Origin: Desulfurococcales archaeon ex4484_217_1
GTDB taxonomy: Archaea; Thermoproteota; Thermoprotei_A; EX4484-217-1
Length of the DNA stretch: 10,644 bases
Assembly: GCA_002254745.1 (NCBI GenBank)
Contig: NJED01000045.1
Location: 1 to 10,644 of the forward strand
Direction: 5' to 3'
The notes beneath the pieces are model-generated. The model was not told where the DNA came from. It made no database searches and was given only the letters and a program-made list of their open reading frames with translations. Positions 1 through 5,913 of this stretch are shown in pieces (within the stretch, counting starts at the first letter, position 1; each line of letters opens with the position of its first letter). Both the position numbers and the translations under genes were made by a program.

Positions 1-32
1 AAGGAAAAATCTACTAACTCTGTTCCTCTCAA
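1..32 (-). CDS. possible 5' end of a gene running off the left edge
   Basis: On the - strand a TTG at 30-32 opens a frame of ten codons (LRGTELVDFS) to the window edge. A TATA-like stretch on the same strand (TATAAAAC, about 61-68) lies some 30 bases upstream of the TTG, and a purine-rich AGAGGAA lies just before it, so a nearly leaderless gene start is plausible. Too little sequence is present to name a product, and the open frame could be chance. Confidence 0.22.
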   Translation of the reverse strand, partial: MRGTELVDFS

Positions 33-250
33 TTCCTCTTTTCTTTTTCCGTAGAGGTTTTATACAGGCCTTGCTGGTTTTACTTATGCTATTTTACATA
101 AACTTTAAATTATCTTTAAATTCTAAAAGAAAAGTCAATTTATGAAAATGAAAACTTTTTTGCCCATACTAAACCTGGTTAAATCTTCCCATATTTACCA
201 CTGGGGTTTCTAAGCATTCATACTATGATGTGCTTATGATAAGGGTATTT
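33..250. other. AT-rich intergenic stretch, no gene seen
   Basis: About 220 bases of AT-rich sequence with stop codons in all frames and no ORF I can support. It holds TATA-like motifs on the - strand near 61-68 and around 90-105, and one on the + strand near 232-242 (CTTATGATAAG). The last could start a transcript at roughly 260 that would run through the tRNA fragment into the nucleotidyltransferase gene. Confidence 0.4.
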
Positions 251-279
251 TGGAGCCGGGGCCGGGATTTGAACCCGGG
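251..279 (-). pseudogene. isolated tRNA 3' fragment (T-arm, acceptor strand, CCA)
   Basis: Read on the - strand this is a well-formed tRNA 3' end: T stem CCGGG, loop TTCAAAT, stem CCCGG, acceptor strand CCCCGGC, discriminator T, then encoded CCA at 251-253. The matching 5' acceptor strand would be GCCGGGG. No copy of it lies in the following 1.3 kb except the one belonging to tRNA-Asn, and no D-arm or anticodon arm is found upstream. U73 is typical of archaeal tRNA-Thr, so the parent may be a tRNA-Thr (inference). The fragment may be a scar of site-specific integration into a tRNA 3' end. A trans-spliced tRNA half is possible but less likely, because the bases upstream (CCCGTTTTAC) do not form an obvious anticodon-arm half. 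Confidence 0.75.
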
Positions 280-296
280 TAAAACGGGTTCCTGTA

Positions 297-836
297 GTGG
301 CGGAGCTTAAGGTGAACAATATAGATGCTGTAGTGGTTGGAAGTACTGTAGTTTCTTTCGCCCTAGGAGGATTGTTTAAGGAAAATGAAGATATAGACTT
401 CTTCGTCGTAAACAGGAGCCCTCTTCTTGAGGAAGACCTCTTTAAAAACATAGCCATATCTAAGGGTTGGGATTACACCTACACAGATTATGGAACTCCT
501 AGGCTAATAGTTCCATACGAGTACGGGGAATTCTTCGTAGACTTTTATGAGAACATACATGATTTCTACATTCCGGAAGAAATTATAAGTAATGAGGTAA
601 AGAAGCTTAGGATAAATAAACATAGAGTAAAGATGATTTCACTGGAAGCATACATAGTTTTAAAGGCTAGAATAGGTAGGAAAATTGATGATAGGGATTT
701 AAGTAGAATTAAAAATTTAATTGATGAAGGCTACTTGAAGGTAAATAGAAGGAAAATAGTAGAGCTTTTAAAGTACTTCCCTGAAGAAGAAGTAGGTATG
801 ATGAGGAACAGGCTTATACGTAAGGGGATAATATAG
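297..836 (+). CDS. minimal nucleotidyltransferase (NTase fold), probably 5'-truncated
   Basis: A 179-aa protein with signatures of the minimal NTase fold: G15-S16 after a hydrophobic strand, then E-D32-I-D34-F, the metal-binding acidic pair, and a third acidic residue, D82, in FFVDFYEN. The C-terminal part (residues 113-179, including KARIGRKIDDRD) is like that of archaeal stand-alone NTase-domain proteins. The substrate cannot be told from sequence; relatives include antitoxin-type and tRNA- or protein-modifying enzymes. The start is uncertain. GTG at 297 is the only sensible start, has a poor ribosome-binding site and leaves just 10 residues before the first core strand, fewer than I would expect. 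The in-frame region upstream runs straight into the tRNA fragment at 251-279. I infer that the original 5' end was replaced at this junction. Confidence 0.72.
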   Translation: MAELKVNNIDAVVVGSTVVSFALGGLFKENEDIDFFVVNRSPLLEEDLFKNIAISKGWDYTYTDYGTPRLIVPYEYGEFFVDFYENIHDFYIPEEIISNEVKKLRINKHRVKMISLEAYIVLKARIGRKIDDRDLSRIKNLIDEGYLKVNRRKIVELLKYFPEEEVGMMRNRLIRKGII

Positions 837-861
837 GGATGTAAAAATTAATGTAGAATGT

Positions 862-1437
862 TTAACGTTTTTCAGGATATCCTATAGGCATTATGTAGAG
901 GGGTGCTAGGTTTCTAGATAGGCCAAGTATCTTTCTTACTTCATTATCGTAAAACGCTCCGATAGCGACTGTACCTAAACCTAGGGCCTCAGCTTGAAGA
1001 TAAACGTTTTGGCCTACATGACCAACTTCCATGTGAACATACCTATAACCCCTATCGCCATAGAATCTTGTAGTTCTAGCATACTCAGCAGCAATAACTA
1101 GGTTTACAGGAGCTGTACCTACCCAGTATTGGCCTAGAGAGGCCTCCATGAGCTCGTACGTTACGTCCATGTCTAAGGTTTTTACTAAACAGTGTTTATA
1201 TGGGTCGTAATGGTAAACCCCTCTATCTAATCCTTCAACTTCACCCTTTTTTACTACAACGTATAATTCTATAGGGTACGTTGCACCTGCTGAAGGTGCT
1301 GCTCTAAACCCTTCCTCCCAATTTGTTATTCCTTGTGCAGCCCAGAGTATTTGAGCGACATGTCTTAATGGGATTTTTACATCTTTCTTCCAACTACGTC
1401 TACTACGTCTAACATATATTGCCTCCTCTAAGGACAT
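862..1437 (-). CDS. SagB/ThcOx-type nitroreductase-family oxidoreductase
   Basis: A 191-aa FMN-dependent nitroreductase-fold protein. Family marks are the N-terminal Arg cluster VRRSRRSW (residues 9-16), which contacts FMN phosphate in the family; the RAAPSAGATYPIELYVVV block (45-62); the helix HMEVGHVGQNVYLQAEALGLGTVAIGAF (135-162); and the C-terminal PLYIMPIGYP (179-188). The block at 45-62 is typical of SagB-like dehydrogenases, which in bacteria oxidise azolines in peptide biosynthesis. Archaeal single-domain members mostly have unknown substrates, and no peptide-modifying partner is nearby. The ATG at 1435-1437 is chosen over a longer in-frame start at 1515, because the latter lies inside tRNA-Asn and because a GGGGGT ribosome-binding site sits directly ahead of 1437. 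Confidence 0.88.
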   Translation of the reverse strand: MSLEEAIYVRRSRRSWKKDVKIPLRHVAQILWAAQGITNWEEGFRAAPSAGATYPIELYVVVKKGEVEGLDRGVYHYDPYKHCLVKTLDMDVTYELMEASLGQYWVGTAPVNLVIAAEYARTTRFYGDRGYRYVHMEVGHVGQNVYLQAEALGLGTVAIGAFYDNEVRKILGLSRNLAPLYIMPIGYPEKR

Positions 1438-1470
1438 TACCCCCTTAGTTCTCGCCTTAGGTAGGGTAAC

Positions 1471-1482
1471 TAATAATATTAT
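1471..1482 (-). promoter_or_regulatory. TATA box for the nitroreductase gene
   Basis: On the - strand ATAATATTATTA abuts the tRNA-Asn CCA end. Its centre is about 26 bases ahead of roughly 1449, giving a short leader that contains the GGGGGT ribosome-binding site before the ATG at 1437. This is position-based inference only. The gene could also be read through from the tRNA promoter. Confidence 0.5.
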
Positions 1483-1592
1483 GGCGCCGGGGGGAGGACT
1501 CGAACCTCCGACCACCGGGTTTCTAACCGGTTAAAGGACTTGAACCTCCCCCCGCTAACAGCCCGGCGCTCTACCAGCTGAGCTACCCCGGC
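1482..1592 (-). tRNA. trnN: tRNA-Asn (GTT) with a 35-nt intron, CCA encoded
   Basis: On the - strand from 1592: acceptor GCCGGGG, TA, D-arm GCTC...GAGC, G26, anticodon stem CCGGG, loop CT-GTT-A (anticodon at 1557-1559), intron 1521-1555 after position 37, then A38, stem CCCGG, variable loop TGGTC, T stem GGAGG, loop TTCGAGT, CCTCC, acceptor CCCCGGC, G73 and CCA. All stems pair. G73 fits archaeal tRNA-Asn. The intron sits at the canonical 37/38 site cut by the archaeal splicing endonuclease. Unusually, it contains a near copy of this tRNA's own T-arm. A TATA-like ATTTTAAACC on the - strand at about 1619-1629 lies some 30 bases upstream. Confidence 0.95.
1521..1555 (-). other. tRNA-Asn intron at position 37/38 with T-arm-like copy
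   Basis: The intron begins GCGGGGGGAGG and ends TTAGAA; its exact ends are ambiguous by one or two bases because of the A run. Bases 1536-1549 (- strand GGAGGTTCAAGTCC) match 13 of 14 bases of the true T-arm at 1496-1509 (GGAGGTTCGAGTCC). The exon-intron junctions can form short helices such as CTG/TAG and CGG/CCG around the cut sites, compatible with a relaxed bulge-helix-bulge, but I have not folded it. Confidence 0.8.
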
Positions 1593-1688
1593 ACCGCTTT
1601 AGAAATAATTGTTTGAAGGGTTTAAAATGTTTCTTTAGCTTCCCAACCTTTATAGTAAGAGAATACTTTCGGAAACCTCCCTATTTGC

Positions 1689-1699
1689 CTTTATATACG
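1689..1699 (+). promoter_or_regulatory. TATA box ahead of the 29-aa ORF
   Basis: CTTTATATACG is a good archaeal TATA element with its centre near 1694. That predicts a transcript start near 1720, a few bases before the ATG at 1724. If so, the message is close to leaderless and the GGGGGT just upstream (1713-1718) would lie at or before the 5' end. Confidence 0.5.
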
Positions 1700-1723
1700 C
1701 TGGAGATAATATGGGGGTAAATA

Positions 1724-1813
1724 ATGGTTACCGTAGTTATAGCTACAATAGCGCTTGTGTTTCTGATGATGTGTTTGTCAAAAATATTCGAAATAACACT
1801 ATTTAAGCAATAA
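1724..1813 (+). CDS. tiny predicted membrane peptide, 29 aa
   Basis: The ORF starts at ATG 1724 and reads MVTVVIATIALVFLMMCL for its first 18 residues, then a short tail with K20, E23 and K28. Residues 2-18 are one continuous hydrophobic segment long enough to span a membrane, with the charged residues confined to the C-terminal end. GGGGGT lies six bases before the ATG and a TATA box about 30 bases before it, which is unusual support for so short a frame. It stands alone between tRNA-Asn and tRNA-Val. I do not recognise the family. The overlapping frame from ATG 1711 gives a polar 31-residue peptide with less support. Confidence 0.42.
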   Translation: MVTVVIATIALVFLMMCLSKIFEITLFKQ

Positions 1814-1869
1814 GTTAACTTTATCAGTAAGAAACCACGTTAACCTCCTATTTTCTCATAAATAAAAAT
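1814..1869. other. short spacer between peptide ORF and tRNA-Val promoter
   Basis: AT-rich sequence with no ORF or strong hairpin. It leads into the tRNA-Val TATA box. Confidence 0.4.
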
Positions 1870-1880
1870 TTTATATTTAG
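1868..1880 (+). promoter_or_regulatory. TATA box for tRNA-Val
   Basis: ATTTTATATTTAG is centred near 1874, about 30 bases ahead of the tRNA 5' end at 1906, the expected distance for an archaeal tRNA promoter with a short leader. Confidence 0.6.
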
Positions 1881-1905
1881 AAGTTCTATGAACTATTGAG
1901 AGTTA

Positions 1906-1980
1906 GGGCCCGTCGTCTAGCCCGGTTAGGACACCGCCCTTACGAGGCGGAGGTCCGGGGTTCAAATCCCCGCGGGCCCA
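1906..1980 (+). tRNA. trnV: tRNA-Val (TAC)
   Basis: Complete cloverleaf without an intron: acceptor GGGCCCG pairs with CGGGCCC; D-arm GTC...GAC; anticodon stem CCGCC/GGCGG with loop CTTACGA, anticodon TAC; variable loop AGGTC; T-arm CGGGG-TTCAAAT-CCCCG; discriminator A73. CCA is not encoded, unlike the tRNA-Asn in this window. Anticodon UAC reads GUA and probably GUG codons. Downstream CTTTCTCTT (1997-2005) may serve as a weak T-rich termination signal. Confidence 0.97.
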
Positions 1981-2252
1981 CTAAACCAAATTCTAACTTT
2001 CTCTTACTGAGAGCTTATGAATAATCTTTCAGAAACTGCTTCTCATTTTAACAAACCTAGTATTGGGTTATGCTGAGGAGCTTATTAGGATTCCGAATAA
2101 GCGTTGCTTCCATGCGGGAAAACATTCATTACTACATGGATTTACCTGTTTATTTTACGGGTATATTTTAAGTCAAAGAGAAAGAGATAATGCATTAGCA
2201 TGGAATAATGGAAAACTAAGCTACTAGAAACGTGCTTATATAATGCCTTAGA
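1981..2252. other. intergenic stretch between tRNA-Val and maf, nothing firm
   Basis: About 270 bases with no supported gene. It contains a perfect 7-bp inverted repeat (GCTTATT...AATAAGC) near 2080-2105, and a TATA-like element, CTTATATAATG, near 2236-2246 that could act in either direction. A 33-codon frame begins at the ATG near 2071, but it has no ribosome-binding site and no recognisable protein character. I found no convincing C/D box RNA. Confidence 0.35.
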
Positions 2253-2834
2253 TTACGTTAACAATTTAAGTAGATCAATGTTGAATTCTGTCTTTAGTAC
2301 AGTGTAAATAGTGTTCAGGGGTAAACCTAGAACATTGTAGTAGTCTCCTCTTATTTCTTTAATGAAGAATGCTGCGTAGCCTTGGATAGCATAGGCACCT
2401 GCTTTATCCATAGGCTCCTTAGTTTCAATATACCACATTATTTCCCTAGCGCTTAGCTTCTTAAACCTAACCATTGTTTTCACGCACTTAGAAACCACTT
2501 TATCCTTGGAAGCAAATACCAACGCAGTAATTACGCAATGAGATCTCCCGCTTAGTCTTTTAAGTATTTCAATAGCCTCCTCCTTACTTCTAGGCTTTCC
2601 CAACACTTTCCCTTCAACGTACACTATAGTGTCAGCTGCCATAACTATGCTATCCTGTGGAATCCTAGGCAATACTGATTCTACTTTCCCCTTAGCTCTC
2701 ATAATAGCTGTTTTACAAGGATCTCTAAACGAAACTTTGGGCTCGGATTCCGGCATTATAATATTGAATTTGAGATTAAATTTACGTAGAAACTCTATTC
2801 TTCTTGGCGAAGAAGTTACAAATATTATTTTCAA
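2253..2834 (-). CDS. maf: Maf/YhdE-family nucleoside triphosphate pyrophosphatase
   Basis: A 193-aa protein of normal family length. Maf enzymes hydrolyse dTTP, UTP or modified (d)NTPs to monophosphate and pyrophosphate, cleaning the nucleotide pool. Visible motifs: S7-S8-P-R-R substrate loop near the N-terminus, A-A-D68-T with the catalytic Asp, VLGK80P, SGRSHxVITA (95-104), and the C-terminal signature EPMDKAGAYAIQGYAAFFI (140-158), with Q151-G152 in YAIQG. The start is TTG at 2832-2834, preceded by AGGTG seven bases away; it puts the family's MKIIFxTSSPRR opening right at the N-terminus, so the non-ATG start is well supported. It lies 54 bases downstream of the 80-aa gene on the same strand and may be co-transcribed with it. 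Confidence 0.95.
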   Translation of the reverse strand: MKIIFVTSSPRRIEFLRKFNLKFNIIMPESEPKVSFRDPCKTAIMRAKGKVESVLPRIPQDSIVMAADTIVYVEGKVLGKPRSKEEAIEILKRLSGRSHCVITALVFASKDKVVSKCVKTMVRFKKLSAREIMWYIETKEPMDKAGAYAIQGYAAFFIKEIRGDYYNVLGLPLNTIYTVLKTEFNIDLLKLLT

Positions 2835-2888
2835 AACAGGACACCTAGCGTTTACTTAAGTACATAACATTACAATGCTTTCATATAC

Positions 2889-3131
2889 TTAAAACTTCTC
2901 GTTTCGTATTCGTGATTTTCTTAGTCTAACAAAGTATATGATATCTTTTACAACTTTATCTAAATCGGCTATAGAACATACCTCAATTACCTCTCTTTTC
3001 GAATCCACATACTTAAAAGGCATAAGTTTAGCTAGGCTACTGTACAATCGTCTCCATGTAACGTAGGGTAATAGATCCCTATGAACCCTACAATACCTAT
3101 TAGCAAGTTCTTCAATAGTGTATGTTCTCAT
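2889..3131 (-). CDS. unknown 80-aa basic protein
   Basis: I do not recognise this protein. It has 80 residues, no membrane segment and a basic C-terminus (VRLRKSRIRNEKF). The N-terminal half, TIEELANRYCRVHRDLLPYVTWRRLYSSLAKL, reads as two or three amphipathic helices and could be a small helix-turn-helix-like domain, followed by a short strand-like FKYVDSKREVIEV. Those are guesses from residue pattern. The ATG at 3131 is preceded by GGGAT and, about 50 bases upstream, by a TATA box at 3176-3187, which supports it being real. It precedes maf by 54 bases on the same strand. Confidence 0.6.
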   Translation of the reverse strand: MRTYTIEELANRYCRVHRDLLPYVTWRRLYSSLAKLMPFKYVDSKREVIEVCSIADLDKVVKDIIYFVRLRKSRIRNEKF

Positions 3132-3175
3132 AGCGCTTTATCCCAGCTTCCCGCATACAGTCTCCATAATAGAGG

Positions 3176-3187
3176 AGGTTTTATAAA
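3176..3187 (-). promoter_or_regulatory. TATA box for the 80-aa gene and possibly maf
   Basis: On the - strand GTTTATAAAACC, with its centre near 3182, predicts a start near 3156 and a leader of about 25 bases before ATG 3131. It is part of a short palindrome (GGTTTTATAAACC). Confidence 0.55.
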
Positions 3188-3192
3188 CCTAA

Positions 3193-3276
3193 CTATCCCA
3201 TAACACTGCCAATAACTCCAATCAAAGAGAATGTAGTTAAAATATTAATTTTATCAGACAGCCGCCACTTCTTCAT
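3193..3276 (-). CDS. possible 27-aa membrane peptide downstream of the repeats
   Basis: The frame opens with MKKWRLSDKINI and continues with a hydrophobic run (LTTFSLIGVIGSVMG) before a TAG. A basic start followed by a hydrophobic segment is the pattern of a tiny membrane peptide. There is no ribosome-binding site. The TATA-like ATTATATATTAG in the nearer repeat copy (about 3311-3321) would predict a start near 3291, 15 bases before the ATG. Support is weak because a frame this short can arise by chance. Confidence 0.25.
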   Translation of the reverse strand: MKKWRLSDKINILTTFSLIGVIGSVMG

Positions 3277-3290
3277 TAGAGTATCTGTAG

Positions 3291-3389
3291 TGAACAGAAT
3301 AGTTCATCATCTAATATATAATGTTTTATGTGGTTAGTTCATCATCTAATATATAATGTTTTATGTGGTAGAATATGTTTTTCTGTTCA
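3291..3389. repeat. 9-bp inverted repeats flanking a tandem duplication
   Basis: TGAACAGAA at 3291-3299 and its exact reverse complement TTCTGTTCA at 3381-3389 bracket the two tandem 35-bp units at 3300-3369. Such a nested arrangement could be an operator or a small element end. No flanking target duplication is seen. Confidence 0.6.
3300..3369. repeat. perfect 35-bp tandem direct repeat, two copies
   Basis: The unit at 3300-3334 is repeated without a mismatch at 3335-3369. It begins TAGTTCATCATCTAATA and ends TTTTATGTGGT. Read on the - strand, each unit carries ATTATATATTAG, a TATA-like element preceded by an A-rich run, so the duplication doubles a possible promoter core or operator. It lies between the stop of the ribbon-helix-helix gene (3401) and the TATA box of the 80-aa gene. 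Perfect identity implies a recent duplication or constraint. Confidence 0.9.
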
Positions 3390-3400
3390 TACTTAGACTC

Positions 3401-4288
3401 TTATGCTGTAAGGCGCAATGAAATATTATAGACTTCAGGCTTAATTTCTTCCTTTATTCCATCGATAACAATAGTAGTGTAGAAGATATTATTTCTAGAA
3501 TACTCCCCTTCAGCCTTAACACTATTCACACCTACGTAAGAGTCAACACTGACTATTTCACTACCCAAGACTTTTCTAAATTCCTTCAACGTATTTAACA
3601 ATGTTTTCTCGAAATCTTTTTCCTCATGGCTTTGGAGAGTCAGTAGTACATTTCCTTCTTCGACTTTAGGATTCCATTTCCCTAATTTTCCCACTAGGAT
3701 TTCAAACAGCTTCTTATGCCAGTACGTTAACACAAGGTCACCGCTTATTCTTAAACCCTTTATTGTAAAACTTGCTCTAAGTTGTTCGTCAAATATGAGG
3801 CTTCCTTCAACAAGGATGCTATAAGGATATTCGTCAATATAGAAAACTAGGCTTGCAAAAGGCATTTTATGTGGTTCAGCATAACACCTATGGGTTGAAA
3901 GTAGTTTATCAGCACCAAACATCTTCAGGGCGTTATAAACAGATGTTTCCAGGAGTTTACACAGGTCCGATACTATTCTTTCTTGCTCAGAAAAATCTTT
4001 AGCAAGAACTTTAAAGGGTATAGACGATATGCCGTAAGTTGAGGTACATTGTTTCATGAATTCTTTAGACAAAGCATCTATGAAATTCAAAGGATCTACG
4101 TCTAATTTAACCCATCCAGACGGTTGCAGTTCATTTTTCAGCTTTCTAATTTCTCTAGCAACAATGTTCTTTACCCATTCAGAAACATCCTTATACCCCT
4201 TGTTAGCTATGATCTCATTAATAACAATATATTCTTCAAAGGGAATGTTTATTCTGACAGTCTTATACTTCTTCTTGGGCTTACACAT
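3401..4288 (-). CDS. ribbon-helix-helix protein with unknown C-terminal domain
   Basis: A 295-aa protein. Residues 8-50 fit a ribbon-helix-helix DNA-binding domain: strand KTVRINIP, helix EEYIVINEIIANKGY, then DVSEWVKNIVAREIRKL, with the Ser-Glu turn typical before helix two. This points to a dimeric transcription factor. Residues 55-295 form a soluble domain I cannot assign, with alternating strands (SLVFYIDEYPYSILVEGSLIF, 145-165) and helices, long enough for ligand binding or oligomerisation. RHH repressors are usually 50-150 aa, so the large extra domain is unusual. ATG 4288 follows a short AT-rich leader without a strong ribosome-binding site. Its target is unknown; the 35-bp direct repeats starting 32 bases past its stop are natural candidates, but this is inference. 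Confidence 0.68.
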   Translation of the reverse strand: MCKPKKKYKTVRINIPFEEYIVINEIIANKGYKDVSEWVKNIVAREIRKLKNELQPSGWVKLDVDPLNFIDALSKEFMKQCTSTYGISSIPFKVLAKDFSEQERIVSDLCKLLETSVYNALKMFGADKLLSTHRCYAEPHKMPFASLVFYIDEYPYSILVEGSLIFDEQLRASFTIKGLRISGDLVLTYWHKKLFEILVGKLGKWNPKVEEGNVLLTLQSHEEKDFEKTLLNTLKEFRKVLGSEIVSVDSYVGVNSVKAEGEYSRNNIFYTTIVIDGIKEEIKPEVYNISLRLTA

Positions 4289-4435
4289 AATTTATCAAGT
4301 AGAGTAAGTGTTCCTCTGAAAAATTAAGATTGATAACTATAGACTCTATATTGTTCCGTATTTTCAAGGATTAATATGGTTGAGGGCTAACACTGAAAAA
4401 CGTCTGCATTTACATAACTAGGTAGGGTTAAATAA
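4289..4435. other. divergent intergenic region of the RHH and GTPase genes
   Basis: AT-rich divergent spacer. For the - strand gene a TATA-like TCTTAATTTTT lies near 4320-4330. For the + strand GTPase gene TTTACATA near 4410-4417 lies about 25 bases before its TTG. Neither element is strong. Confidence 0.35.
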
Positions 4436-5446
4436 TTGACTTCACCATTTGAAAACCTAGGGAGACTATTAACCTACGAGGATTTAAGGGAAAAGATTAG
4501 TGCTAGGTATATAAAGTTAAATAGGAAGCTAAAAACGTCGAAAGATATGACAATTAAGGCTAAAGAGCTAGCTAGAATAAACCTCGTTTATGGCAATATT
4601 AAGAATTATTTTGAGAAAATAGTTCATACCATGCCGCATACTAGTAAGATTCACCCCTTCTACTTAGACCTACTAGATGTGCTAGTAGGCGTTAATGACT
4701 ATAAAAAGTCTATTGTAAGAATTTCTAAAGCTATTAGAATTCTCGATAAAATACATAAGGAATGTCTAAGCATGTTTCGCTTGACCAGCAAACCTAATGA
4801 GTATGCTGAAATAAGAAGAAATTGTATTGGAAGGTTATTATCTGTACTAAAGAGAAATAGGAAGTACATAGACTTCCTAGCACACGCTACTTTAAAGTTA
4901 AGGGACATACCCTCAATAAATCCGGAAACACCGACAGCAATAGTCGCTGGTATGCCTCAAGTGGGTAAGTCAACTTTAGTAAAAGCTATTTCCACCGCGA
5001 AACCTAAGATAGCTCCTTATCCTTTTACGACAAGAAATCTTATACTTGGACATATAATTGGTCGAGATTTTAAATTTCAAGCGATCGATACTCCTGGACT
5101 ACTTGATAGACCATTATCGGAGAGAAATCCTATAGAACTTCAGGCAGTACTTGCTCTTAAACATGTTAAAGGAATAATAGTGTATCTTTTTGATGTATCA
5201 GTTACAGGCTACTACACGTTAAAACAGCAATTACGCGTATTATCAGATATTGAAGAAGCGTTTGATAAAGAAATAATTGTAGCATTAAACAAAATCGATG
5301 TAGCGGACTTATCAAAGGTTAAAGAATTAATAGATACATTAAAATCTAGGGGTTATGAGCGCTTATTTAAAATAAGCGCACTTAAAGGTATAGGAGTTAA
5401 AGAATTAAAGGATACGATAATTTCTGAATTAAGAAAAATCAGCTAA
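4436..5446 (+). CDS. NOG1-like (OBG-HflX superfamily) GTPase
   Basis: A 336-aa GTPase. NOG1 proteins assist large ribosomal subunit assembly, and archaeal members have the same two-part build seen here: an N-terminal helical bundle (residues 1-160, opening with SPFENLGRL as in the family) and a G domain. G-domain motifs: G1 GMPQVGKS (172-179), G2 around PYPFTT (195-199), G3 DTPG (218-221), G4 NKID (285-288), G5 SAL (314-316). The start is TTG 4436; an in-frame TAA lies directly upstream, so no earlier start is possible, and AGGTAGGG precedes it by about ten bases. Its stop is 21 bases from the stop of the truncated isochorismatase gene, which converges on it. Nucleolar NOG1 C-terminal extensions are absent, as expected for archaea. 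Confidence 0.92.
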   Translation: MTSPFENLGRLLTYEDLREKISARYIKLNRKLKTSKDMTIKAKELARINLVYGNIKNYFEKIVHTMPHTSKIHPFYLDLLDVLVGVNDYKKSIVRISKAIRILDKIHKECLSMFRLTSKPNEYAEIRRNCIGRLLSVLKRNRKYIDFLAHATLKLRDIPSINPETPTAIVAGMPQVGKSTLVKAISTAKPKIAPYPFTTRNLILGHIIGRDFKFQAIDTPGLLDRPLSERNPIELQAVLALKHVKGIIVYLFDVSVTGYYTLKQQLRVLSDIEEAFDKEIIVALNKIDVADLSKVKELIDTLKSRGYERLFKISALKGIGVKELKDTIISELRKIS

Positions 5447-5467
5447 AGTCTATGTACTTACTTTCTG

Positions 5468-5890
5468 TTAGTATACCCTTTCTACACCTCTTGACCTCAG
5501 TATGTTATCGAGAGGCGTACCGAAGAACCCATCGTACCTAGTCTTTTGCACAATTATCTCCTTAGGTATTTGCGGCTTAAGCTCATCTATTATTTGATGA
5601 CCCCATGTCCCTACTACCGCATGTTCACCCCATATTTTAAATTCTGGGTCATCTAAGTAGTGCGTGTCTTGGGTGTATATTACTAAGACATTTTTTGCTC
5701 TAGCTTTCTCCAAAAGTCTCTTAATAGGCTCGACTGTTCCAGGAGCTGTTGGAACAAAAAGTTTCCCTTTAGGATATACAAAATCATTTTGCATATCTAC
5801 TATTATTAGCGCTGATTTTTCTTTAGGCAAATGCAAAGTTTCTTTCCTTATTTCAAACTTAGGAACTTCAACTGTGACCAAGTCTTCCAA
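5468..5890 (-). pseudogene. isochorismatase/nicotinamidase-family hydrolase, C-terminally truncated
   Basis: A 140-residue frame against about 180-200 for the family. Present: ALIIVDMQNDF with catalytic D32; QDTHYLDD and GEH, the metal-site pattern D75/H77/H90 of nicotinamidases; and QKTRYDGFFGTPLDNILRSRGVERVY with catalytic K116. The frame stops just where the family continues with strand VYxTG and the helix carrying the nucleophilic Cys. Inserting one T would continue the frame as VY-L-T-E, so homology goes on for a few bases before sequence of the neighbouring gene end takes over. The Cys-bearing third is absent from the window. The start is TTG 5890 or the TTG nine bases later. The product is probably inactive. 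It is divergent from the permease gene, with 66 bases between them. Confidence 0.82.
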
Positions 5891-5913
5891 CCTCTACATA
5901 CAGTATGTCTAGA

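Noticed and set aside
218..457. - strand frame of 79 codons across the tRNA fragment
   Set aside because: Low-complexity Ser/Thr-rich product overlapping both a tRNA fragment and a motif-bearing NTase gene; a shadow frame.
1438..1515. N-terminal extension of the nitroreductase frame (MVGGSSPPPGAII...)
   Set aside because: It lies inside the tRNA-Asn gene and is low-complexity read from the T-arm and acceptor; ATG 1437 has a ribosome-binding site and starts at the family's conserved N-terminus.
2071..2172. 33-codon frame between tRNA-Val and maf
   Set aside because: No ribosome-binding site or well-placed TATA box and no protein-like pattern; the length is expected by chance.
3300..3369. CRISPR repeats
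   Set aside because: Only two copies, directly abutting without a spacer, and no cas genes in the window.
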